This document shows positions 17,476 to 24,357 of a DNA stretch of 38,239 nt, one piece after another. The DNA is taken from the NCBI GenBank assembly GCA_050485405.1, contig JBJHBI010000036.1:1-38239 (forward strand), in the 5' to 3' direction. The stretch's first letter is position 1. Each line of letters opens with the position of its first letter. The stretch is from Saliniramus sp050485405. GTDB taxonomy: Bacteria; Pseudomonadota; Alphaproteobacteria; Rhizobiales; Beijerinckiaceae. A program made the position numbers and the translations under genes. The notes under the pieces were generated by a model. That model made no database searches and was not told the origin of the DNA. It saw only the letters and a program-made list of their open reading frames with translations.

Positions 17476-17908
17476 GCATCTGCCTCCATCAAGCGTCACA
17501 TTCCTCAGCTAACCTGCTGATTCACAGACAGGTTGCCCGGCAAATGCGGCAGGAGCCAGATCACATCGCGTCGCAGGCGGCCCTGAAACGGAATCGGCTC
17601 CAGACCGATTCGTCTCGAAGACAGAGTGTGGCACGAATTGTCCGAATTACCATCCGGAGCATGGCGGATAATCAGGCGGCGCCTGCGCAAAACGCATTTC
17701 AGGGTTGCTCAAATTTTACGCGCACTGCCGGAAAATCGGGATCCTGACACGTAATCTGCCGAGCCCGCCCCGGTGCCGGCAAACCTTTTGCAGGAAAGGC
17801 CTCGCCGCAAACCGGTTTCCGTCGTGAAAGGGGTTGCCCGCGCCCCAAATCCGCCACACCCTGCATGCACCCGGCCTGCCCGACCTCCTGCGACAAAGCA
17901 TCCCCATT
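17476..17908. other. Intergenic region between prkA and the MFS gene
   Basis: This 433-base divergent spacer must hold the promoters of the stress operon and of the MFS gene. A 6-bp inverted repeat AACCTG-12 bases-CAGGTT lies at 17511-17534, about 40 bases upstream of prkA, and could be an operator or part of the leader. I looked for the alphaproteobacterial general-stress (EcfG) pattern GGAAC then CGTT and did not find a properly spaced pair. No coding region is convincing. Confidence 0.45.
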
Positions 17909-19279
17909 ATGGCATTCCAAGACGCCCTGCGCCCGGTCCTCGTCCTCCTGATCGCCGTCATCCTGCTGATGGCCGGATCGGGGCCGCTCGGCACCATCCT
18001 CGGCATCCGCATGAACGAGGCCGAAGTGGCGACGCCGATCATCGGCCTCGTGATGTCGGCCTATTTCGGGGGGCTCACGCTCGGCTCGCTGCAGACGTTC
18101 CGCATCGTCACGCGCATCGGCCATATCCGCGCCTTCGCCGCCTTCACCGCGATCGTGACGGCGAGCACACTGGCCTATCCGATCCATCTCGATCCGATCC
18201 CCTGGGCGGCCCTGCGCTTCGTGCAGGGTTTCTGCATGGCCGGGCTGTTCGTCTGCATCGAGAGCTGGCTCAACGACAGCGCCACGACCGAGAATCGCGG
18301 CGCGCTGCTGGCGAGCTACATGAGCTGCATGTATCTGGCTCAGTCCGGTGGTCAGTTCCTGCTCGGCGTGCCGGACGAAAGCGGCTTCCTTCTCTTCATC
18401 ATCATGGGGGCGGTGCTCAGCCTCGCCGCCGTTCCGGTCGCGATGACGCGCATGGCGCCGCCGCTCCTGCCCGACATCGCCTCACTGAGTTTCAGGCGGC
18501 TTTACGAAGCCTCCCCGCTCGGGATCGTCGGCTGCATCTCGTCGGGCCTCGTGATCGGTTCGATCTATGCGCTCGCACCGGTCTACGCCTCCGAGATCGG
18601 CTTCGATCTGTCGCAGACCGCGTGGTTCATGAGCGCGATCATCTTCGGCGGCGTGATCCTGCAATGGCCTGTCGGGCGGCTGTCCGACCTGATCGACCGG
18701 CGTCTCGTCATCGTCGGGGTGATCGTCGCGGGAGCCCTGATCTCCGTCGCGATGATCGCCGCGCCGGCGGGCGGGGAAGTCGCGATCCTCCTCCTCGGGG
18801 CCGTGTTCGGCGGGATCGCCTTCGTGCTCTATCCGCTCTGCGTGGCCCATACCAACGACCACCTCGAGCGGGAGGAGCGCATCGCGGCCAGCGGCGGGCT
18901 GGTGCTCACCTATTCCGCCGGCGCCACGCTCGGCCCGCTTCTCGCCGCAGGCGTGATGAACCTCGCCGGCCCCGCCGGCCTGTTCCTCTTCACTGCGGTC
19001 ATCGGCTTTTTCTCCGTCGGCTTCGCCGTGTGGCGCCTGAAGGCCCGCGCGCCGGTGCCCGCCGACCAGCAGGGCCGCTTCCAGACCCTGCCGCGCACGA
19101 CGCCGACGGTCGCGCCGCTCTATCCGGAGGCCGAGGAGGAATACGCCTATTCCGGGACGAGCGCGGCAGATGGCGCGGGCACCTCCGCCGAGGCAGGGGT
19201 GGCATCGGGAGACACCGGCGCCATGGAGCGGGCAACTGCCTCCACGAGCGGCGAGACGGCGGAGGGTCCTCGCCCCTGA
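17909..19279 (+). CDS. MFS transporter, YcaD-like
   Basis: A 456-residue major facilitator protein with about 12 hydrophobic segments in two halves. The stretch RFVQGFCMAGLFVCIESWLN followed by NRGALLASYM is typical of the YcaD-like MFS branch, in which E-S/A-W-L-N ends helix 5. A conserved loop 2-3 pattern is replaced by FRIVTRIGHIRAFA. The last ~75 residues, after helix 12, form an unusual hydrophilic tail rich in Ala, Gly, Glu, Ser and Thr (YPEAEEEYAYSGTSAADGAG). The substrate is unknown; relatives are annotated as putative exporters or metabolite transporters. ATG 17909 opens directly into the first helix, so I prefer it to an upstream in-frame start at 17834; no strong ribosome-binding site is seen. 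Confidence 0.85.
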   Translation: MAFQDALRPVLVLLIAVILLMAGSGPLGTILGIRMNEAEVATPIIGLVMSAYFGGLTLGSLQTFRIVTRIGHIRAFAAFTAIVTASTLAYPIHLDPIPWAALRFVQGFCMAGLFVCIESWLNDSATTENRGALLASYMSCMYLAQSGGQFLLGVPDESGFLLFIIMGAVLSLAAVPVAMTRMAPPLLPDIASLSFRRLYEASPLGIVGCISSGLVIGSIYALAPVYASEIGFDLSQTAWFMSAIIFGGVILQWPVGRLSDLIDRRLVIVGVIVAGALISVAMIAAPAGGEVAILLLGAVFGGIAFVLYPLCVAHTNDHLEREERIAASGGLVLTYSAGATLGPLLAAGVMNLAGPAGLFLFTAVIGFFSVGFAVWRLKARAPVPADQQGRFQTLPRTTPTVAPLYPEAEEEYAYSGTSAADGAGTSAEAGVASGDTGAMERATASTSGETAEGPRP

Positions 19280-19299
19280 GCGTCGCGTTTGCGAGGCCA

Positions 19300-19360
19300 C
19301 ACCGTCAAGACCGCACCGTCAAGACCGCACCGTCAAAGCCTCACCGTGAAAACCGCACCG
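19300..19360. repeat. 14-bp tandem repeat, four copies plus a partial
   Basis: The unit CACCGTCAAGACCG starts at 19300 and 19314 (identical copies), then 19328 and 19342 (diverged copies CACCGTCAAAGCCT and CACCGTGAAAACCG), with a partial CACCG at 19356-19360. It lies just after the MFS stop. The pattern suggests replication slippage, or a multi-site protein-binding array. Confidence 0.85.
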
Positions 19361-19797
19361 CCAGCAGGCGGGCCCTCGGGCCGGATACCTTACATACCGT
19401 GCAGCGCAAGTGCAGGTCGACACGCTTCCACGATCTCGGGTAGCTGCGAACGATCTTGCGCCATGGAACATCCCGATCAGGGGCGAGCTCGTGTGCGCGC
19501 ATATTGCCGCGAAGGGCCTGATCCGCCCCGACCCAAATCAAAAAACACGCAAGAGAGGCATTACTCATCGATATAATACAATCAATAAATAAAAATTCAC
19601 TCACTGTATAGCTAATACGATAAGGCCGATCAAAAGTCAGAAAATTTCATGCATTCATTACAAAATCACCTATTATTTCGCGCTCGGCGTCGGCTTATCC
19701 GCCAAAGTTATACGGCTGGATAATTTCCTGCGCAATGGGCCTGATCCGTCGATCCGGGGTTTACAAACGTGAAATTGTCCCTATTCCTGTGCGCGGC

Positions 19798-19820
19798 AGC
19801 CTTGCGTTAGACGCAGGGCT
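19798..19820 (+). promoter_or_regulatory. Leader hairpin upstream of the TAXI gene
   Basis: AGCCTTGCGT (19798-19807) pairs with ACGCAGGGCT (19811-19820), nine Watson-Crick pairs and one G-U, around a 3-base loop. It ends 43 bases before the ATG of the solute-binding protein gene, and so probably lies in its 5' leader. It has no T-run. A role in mRNA stability or regulation is inference. Confidence 0.5.
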
Positions 19821-19863
19821 CGGTTCAAATGGAACGCGTAACCCAATCAAGAGAGGGAATCTC

Positions 19864-20832
19864 ATGAAGAAATTGGTAACCGGTCTGGCCGCTGCCGGGC
19901 TTCTCGTGTCCGGCGCGGCTCTGGCAGACCGTGATGACTGGCCGCGCGACCTGACTGTCGGCACCGCCAGCCAGGGAGGTGTCTACTTCGTCTATGGTGG
20001 CGGCATGGCGAGCTTCCTCACGGAAGAGCTCGGCGTGAATGTCTCCGGCGAGGTGACCGGCGGCCCGGTGCAGAACGTGACGCTGGTTCAGACCGGCGAG
20101 CACGATATCGGCCTCGTCACCCTCGGCCCGGCATTCGAAGCATGGATGGGTGAGAGCGAACTCGCACCCGGCCTCGAGCACCGCGATATCCGCGCGCTCT
20201 TCCCGATGTACGAAACGCCCTTCCAGGGCATCACCCTTCGCAATTCCGGCATCGAGACCCTCAGCGATCTCGACGGTCGCCGTGTCGTCGTCGGCCCGGC
20301 GGGTGGCACGCCCGGCACCTATTGGCCGCGCATCCTCGACGAGCTGGGTGTGGATGCCACGGTCTCCTTCGCGGGTGCTTCGGACGCCGCCAGCCAGTTG
20401 CAGGACGGCCTCGTCGATGCCTTCCTCTTCGCCGCCGGCCTTCCGATCGCCGCCTTCTCGCAGCTCGCTGCCGAAGCCGACGTGATCACCTTCTCGTTCA
20501 CCGACGAGGAGCATGCGCAGGTGCTGGAAGCGTTCCCGGAAGTCTCGGCGTTCACGATCCCCGCCGGCACCTACACGGTGCAGGAAGAGGACGAGAACTC
20601 GGTCGCGATGTGGAACTTCGCCATCGTGCATCAGGATATGCCCGAGAGCCTCGCATATGAGATCACGCGCACCGTGCTCGAAAACAACGAGCGCATGGTG
20701 CAGATCCACGCTGCTGCCGCGGCGACGCTCGCCGAGAACTGGGACAACAACAGCTTCCTGCCGTTCCACCCGGGTGCCGTGCGCTACTTCGAAGAGATCG
20801 GTATCGAGATCCCGGAAGATCTGCGCGGCTGA
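19864..20832 (+). CDS. TAXI-family TRAP transporter solute-binding protein
   Basis: A 322-residue periplasmic protein. Residues 1-21 are a signal peptide (MKKLVTGLAAAGLLVSGAAL then A). The mature start RDLTVGTASQGGVYFVYGGG is the TAXI-family hallmark (L-x-I-G-T-x-x-x-GG-x-Y/F). Other family features are VTGGPVQNVTLVQTGEHDIG and GRRVVVGPAGGTPGTYWPRI. TAXI proteins deliver ligands to fused TRAP permeases; reported ligands include glutamate-like compounds and C4-dicarboxylates, but the ligand here is unknown. ATG 19864 has GAGAGGGAA at normal spacing and begins the signal peptide. The permease gene follows 114 bases downstream, beyond a strong hairpin, so the pair is an operon with an internal RNA structure. 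Confidence 0.93.
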   Translation: MKKLVTGLAAAGLLVSGAALADRDDWPRDLTVGTASQGGVYFVYGGGMASFLTEELGVNVSGEVTGGPVQNVTLVQTGEHDIGLVTLGPAFEAWMGESELAPGLEHRDIRALFPMYETPFQGITLRNSGIETLSDLDGRRVVVGPAGGTPGTYWPRILDELGVDATVSFAGASDAASQLQDGLVDAFLFAAGLPIAAFSQLAAEADVITFSFTDEEHAQVLEAFPEVSAFTIPAGTYTVQEEDENSVAMWNFAIVHQDMPESLAYEITRTVLENNERMVQIHAAAAATLAENWDNNSFLPFHPGAVRYFEEIGIEIPEDLRG

Positions 20833-20861
20833 TCGCAGCATTCGCGTTGTGTAACGAATTT

Positions 20862-20892
20862 GATGGAGGCCGCGCCCGTCGCGGCCTCCATC
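20862..20892 (+). promoter_or_regulatory. Strong intercistronic hairpin in the TRAP operon
   Basis: GATGGAGGCCGCG (20862-20874) and CGCGGCCTCCATC (20880-20892) form a perfect 13-bp stem with a 5-base loop, 30 bases after the stop of the binding-protein gene and 54 bases before the permease ATG. Only a short TCTC follows, so full termination is doubtful. Such structures commonly protect the 3' end of the abundant binding-protein mRNA and lower permease expression; that role is inferred. Confidence 0.75.
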
Positions 20893-20946
20893 TCTCGAAT
20901 GAACGATCGAAAACGATCGCACCAGAGGTTCCATCAGGAGGGGCGC

Positions 20947-23130
20947 ATGGCCGCCGCAGACGTGCGTGAGGCGCCGCAGGGCGAATCCGAGACGAAGAAC
21001 ATAGCCAAGGGCGTCGATCGGGAGATCTATGCCGGGAACCAGCGCATCTTCGAAGGCTGGGGGCACCATGTCATCGCCGCTTTGTGCATCGCCTACACGG
21101 CATTTCATATCGGCGTGATGAACCTCTATCCGCTCGAGACCTGGGTCTACCGCCTCACCCACGTGACCGGTGGTCTCGCCCTCGGCTTCACGCTGTTCTC
21201 GGCGCGCGGCTTCGTCGACATGCAGGGCCGAGCCCATACGCGCTCGCTGATCGAACTCGCCATGCTCGGCGCCGCCGCACTCCTGATCCTGACGGCACTG
21301 GGACGGGTCCTGCTCGCGGTCTTCACCGGCGATCTCGTGGCGACGGGCTCCCCGCCCGACAAGATGGTCGCGACCTATGGCATTCCGCTCGTCATCGGCA
21401 CGTCGCTCGCCATCCTCACGACCTGGCTCTTCCCACCGGGGGATCGCAGCAAGCTCGCTCCGGGCGACCTGCTCCTCGCTATCGCGGCGATCAGTGTCGG
21501 CATCTACATCATCGCCCATGCGCATTTCCTGCGCACGCGCGCGCAAGTGTTCCCGCATCCCAACGACATGTGGGCGTCTATCTCGGGCATCCTGCTGATC
21601 CTCGAACTCACCCGCCGTTTGGCCGGGCTCGCGCTCGTTGTCATCGTGGGCATGTTCATCGCCTATGCCTTCGTCGGCCCCTGGCTGCCGGGCTTCCTCG
21701 AGCATCGCGGCTACCGGCCCGAACGCTTCTTCGCCTTCCTCTATACCGATAACGGCATTCTCGGCCCGACCACGGCGGTCTCGTCGACATACATCATTCT
21801 CTTCATCACCTTCGCCGCCTTCCTGCAGGCCAGTAAGGTGGGCGAGTATTTCGTCAACTTCGCCTTCGCGGCGGCGGGCGGCGCGCGCGGCGGTCCGGCC
21901 AAGGTCGCCGTGTTCGGCTCGGGTCTGATGGGGATGATCAACGGCACCTCCGCCGGCAACGTCGTCTCCACCGGCTCATTGACGATCCCCCTGATGAAGC
22001 GCGTCGGCTACCGGCCGCAGACGGCGGCCTCGGTCGAGGCCGCAGCCTCGTCGGGTGGCCAGATCCTGCCGCCGATCATGGGCGCCGGCGCTTTCATCAT
22101 GGCCGAGATCACCGGCATTCCCTATACCGACATCGTCGTCGCGGCGATCATCCCGGCGATCCTCTACTTCCTCTCCGTCTATTTCATGGTCGACAACGAG
22201 GCCCTGAAGAACGGCATGAAGGGACTGCCGCGCAAAGAGCTTCCGCAGTTCAGGCGGCTCGCCAAGCAGGCATTCCTCTTCATCCCGATCGTGATCCTGA
22301 TCGGCGCGCTGTTCGTCGGCTATTCCGTGATCCGCGCCGGCACGCTCGCCATGGGTGCGGCCGCGGTGGTGAGCTGGCTGACGCCCTACCGGATGGGGCC
22401 GCGCGCGATCCTCTACGCACTCGAAATCGCGGCGAAGATGTCGCTCCAGCTGGTCGCCGTCTGCGCCGCAGCCGGTGTGATCGTGGGCGTGATCGCGATG
22501 ACCGGGGTCGGCGGGCGCCTGTCGGGCGTCCTGATGGCGGTGGCGGATCAGAGCCAGTTGCTCGCCCTCTTCTTCGCCATGTGCATCTCGATCATTCTCG
22601 GCATGGGTATGCCGACTACCGCGGCCTATGCCGTCGCGGCCTCGGTCGTGGCGCCGGGCCTGATCCAGCTCGGCATCCCGCCGCTGACGGCGCATTTCTT
22701 CATCTTCTACTTCGCCGTCATGTCCGCGATCACACCACCCGTGGCGCTCGCCGCCTATGCCGGTGCGGCGCTCGCGGGGTCGGACCCGATGCGCACCTCC
22801 GTGGAGAGCTTCAAGATCGGCCTCGCCGCCTTCGTCGTGCCGTTCATGTTCTTCTATAACGGCGCGCTTCTGATGCAGGGCGACTGGTTCGAGATCGCGC
22901 ACGTGTTCTTCACGGCGGCGCTCGGCATCTTCCTGCTGGCGGCGGCGGTGCAGGGCTGGTTCTTCGGCCTTCTCCATCCCGTGCTGCGGATCGTGCTGCT
23001 CGTCGCGGCGGTCGCGATGATCCAGGGCGGCTGGATATCGGATGCGATCGGCATCGGCGTCGGCCTGCTGGTATTCGTGATCCAGAAACAGTTCGTCACG
23101 CCTTCGAACATCGCGCGCGGCATGGACTGA
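20947..23130 (+). CDS. TRAP transporter fused permease (DctQM type, TAXI-associated)
   Basis: A 727-residue membrane protein with a roughly 60-residue hydrophilic N-terminus followed by some 16-18 hydrophobic segments. This is the fused small (DctQ-like) plus large (DctM-like) TRAP permease typical of TAXI systems. Family stretches visible: GMINGTSAGNVVSTGSLTIP, GGQILPPIMGAGAFIMAEIT, and near the end SIILGMGMPTTAAYAVAASV with SAITPPVALAAYAGAALAG. Transport is driven by an ion gradient, usually Na+ or H+, with the ligand supplied by the upstream binding protein. ATG 20947 is preceded by AGGAGGGG and is clearly the start, although the frame is open from 20860 through the upstream hairpin. Confidence 0.93.
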   Translation: MAAADVREAPQGESETKNIAKGVDREIYAGNQRIFEGWGHHVIAALCIAYTAFHIGVMNLYPLETWVYRLTHVTGGLALGFTLFSARGFVDMQGRAHTRSLIELAMLGAAALLILTALGRVLLAVFTGDLVATGSPPDKMVATYGIPLVIGTSLAILTTWLFPPGDRSKLAPGDLLLAIAAISVGIYIIAHAHFLRTRAQVFPHPNDMWASISGILLILELTRRLAGLALVVIVGMFIAYAFVGPWLPGFLEHRGYRPERFFAFLYTDNGILGPTTAVSSTYIILFITFAAFLQASKVGEYFVNFAFAAAGGARGGPAKVAVFGSGLMGMINGTSAGNVVSTGSLTIPLMKRVGYRPQTAASVEAAASSGGQILPPIMGAGAFIMAEITGIPYTDIVVAAIIPAILYFLSVYFMVDNEALKNGMKGLPRKELPQFRRLAKQAFLFIPIVILIGALFVGYSVIRAGTLAMGAAAVVSWLTPYRMGPRAILYALEIAAKMSLQLVAVCAAAGVIVGVIAMTGVGGRLSGVLMAVADQSQLLALFFAMCISIILGMGMPTTAAYAVAASVVAPGLIQLGIPPLTAHFFIFYFAVMSAITPPVALAAYAGAALAGSDPMRTSVESFKIGLAAFVVPFMFFYNGALLMQGDWFEIAHVFFTAALGIFLLAAAVQGWFFGLLHPVLRIVLLVAAVAMIQGGWISDAIGIGVGLLVFVIQKQFVTPSNIARGMD

Positions 23131-23160
23131 CGGGCTCGCCCGGCACGCGACGACGATTGC

Positions 23161-23190
23161 GCCGTCTCAATCGAGGTTGAGGCGGCGTCC
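23161..23190 (+). terminator. Candidate terminator after the TRAP operon
   Basis: GCCGTCTCAA (23161-23170) and TTGAGGCGGC (23177-23186) pair (one G-U) around a 6-base loop, followed on the plus strand by GTCCTTTGTT. It overlaps the last codons and stop of the convergent deacetylase gene. The T-run is imperfect, so the call is moderate. Confidence 0.5.
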
Positions 23191-24216
23191 TTTGTTCCAG
23201 AGCATGAACGGAACGCCGGAGAGCAAGGCGCGGATGGTCCTGCGGCTCTGATGCAGGCCGTTGACGGAGACGCGCGGCAAGGCATGGAGATGTCCCGCAT
23301 GGGCGGGAAAGACATGCCCCGGTCGCGTCGTCACCGCAGTCTCGTAACCGGCCTCCTGCGCGAGCGCGAAATCGCGCGGACCGGCCGAGCCGGGATCACC
23401 CACGGGATAGGCGAAGTGCCTAACCGTGATACCGAGCTCGTCAGCGACGAACTTGCCTGAATCGCCGATCTCGGCCCGCGCCATCGCATCGTCGTGCTTG
23501 GCCAGCATCGGATGGCTCAGGGTATGGGCACCGATGGTGATCAACGGGTCGACCGCGACGGCTGCGATCTCGTCCCAGGTCATGCACAGATCCCGCGTCA
23601 TTGCCGGACCGTCGATGCCGGCCTCTTGCGCGAGCGCACCGATGACGGCGAGCAGGGCCGCCTCTTCCCCGCCGCGCAGGCGCCAATACGCCGTTTCGAA
23701 CGCGATCGACTTTTCCGCGTCGTCGCGCGCGGGAAGATCGAATTCGCGGCCGTCATGGGTGAAGACGACCCGGTCGAGGCGGCGTATCGCCTCTTCGAGC
23801 TCGAGCCACCACAGGCGCGCGGTGCCTTCGGCGAAGCCGGTCGTGACGAAGAACGTCGCCGGCGCGCCATGGGCCCGCAGCACCGGCAGCGCGTGCTCGG
23901 CATTGTCGCGATAGCCGTCGTCGAAGGTGAGGACGGCGAAGGGACGCCGGCCCGGTTCGCGCAGACGCTGCGGCAACGCATCCTGCGCGATGATGTCGAA
24001 GCCCGCCTGTGTGACCGTCGTGAGCACGGCATCGAGGAAGTCCGGCGTGATCTCGAGCAGGCGATTTGGCGCGAAGCCGCCATATCTGGCCGGGCGCACG
24101 TGATGAAACATCAAGATCACGCCGGCACCGCGCGCGAGCGGCGCCGCCCAGATATCGGCCCTGCTCAGATCGATGGCGCGCAGACCCGCCCGTATGATCG
24201 CGGATTTCAACGACAT
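23167..24216 (-). CDS. NodB-type polysaccharide deacetylase
   Basis: A 349-residue carbohydrate esterase 4 family protein. Motif 1 is TFDDGY at 97-102 (catalytic Asp 99 and metal-binding Asp 100). Motif 2 is HTLSHP at 231-236 (the metal-binding His pair at 231 and 235). Motif 3 resembles FAYPVGDPGS at about 283-292. The N-terminus has GVILMFHHVRP, the usual strand before the fold. About 100 residues between motifs 1 and 2 form a larger insertion than in classical NodB. No signal peptide is evident, so the location may be cytoplasmic. The gene is 140 bases downstream of the chain-length gene on the same strand, and it probably removes N- or O-acetyl groups from the exopolysaccharide or its lipid-linked precursor (inference). 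ATG 24216 has GGAG upstream. Confidence 0.9.
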   Translation of the reverse strand: MSLKSAIIRAGLRAIDLSRADIWAAPLARGAGVILMFHHVRPARYGGFAPNRLLEITPDFLDAVLTTVTQAGFDIIAQDALPQRLREPGRRPFAVLTFDDGYRDNAEHALPVLRAHGAPATFFVTTGFAEGTARLWWLELEEAIRRLDRVVFTHDGREFDLPARDDAEKSIAFETAYWRLRGGEEAALLAVIGALAQEAGIDGPAMTRDLCMTWDEIAAVAVDPLITIGAHTLSHPMLAKHDDAMARAEIGDSGKFVADELGITVRHFAYPVGDPGSAGPRDFALAQEAGYETAVTTRPGHVFPAHAGHLHALPRVSVNGLHQSRRTIRALLSGVPFMLWNKGRRLNLD

Positions 24217-24357
24217 TCACGCTCCGTGCGAGTTCACCACCTTGAGATCCGGATGAACCGGTGGCGGCTTCCCGGAGATCTCGGTGGACGCTTCATTCTT
24301 GCCCTCGACGACATTACCGCCGACAATTTCCACGCGATGCCATGGCAGCCGATCTGT

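Larger units (their letters stand above)
19280..19863. other. Long AT-rich intergenic region upstream of the TRAP operon
   Basis: This 584-base spacer contains the 14-bp tandem repeat (19300-19360), a markedly AT-rich stretch at about 19540-19720 that stands out from the GC-rich surroundings, and a leader hairpin at 19798-19820. Several TATAAT-like hexamers occur in the AT-rich part (for example at 19571-19578), but base composition alone makes these likely, so no promoter is called. No coding region is supported. Confidence 0.6.

Noticed and set aside
14260..17520. A 1086-codon open frame on the plus strand opposite prkA and yeaH
   Set aside because: It is a shadow caused by GC-rich third positions on the opposite strand; both real genes have family motifs, ribosome-binding sites and correct length.
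17476..17908. General-stress (EcfG-type) promoter for prkA
   Set aside because: I looked for GGAAC and CGTT at 16-18 base spacing on both strands and found no acceptable pair.
19300..19360. Tandem repeat considered as a CRISPR remnant
   Set aside because: Units are 14 bases and directly adjacent without spacers, and no cas gene is present.
19613..19620. TAATACGA, resembling the beginning of a T7 phage promoter
   Set aside because: Only the first eight bases match; the rest of the promoter core is absent and there is no phage polymerase gene.
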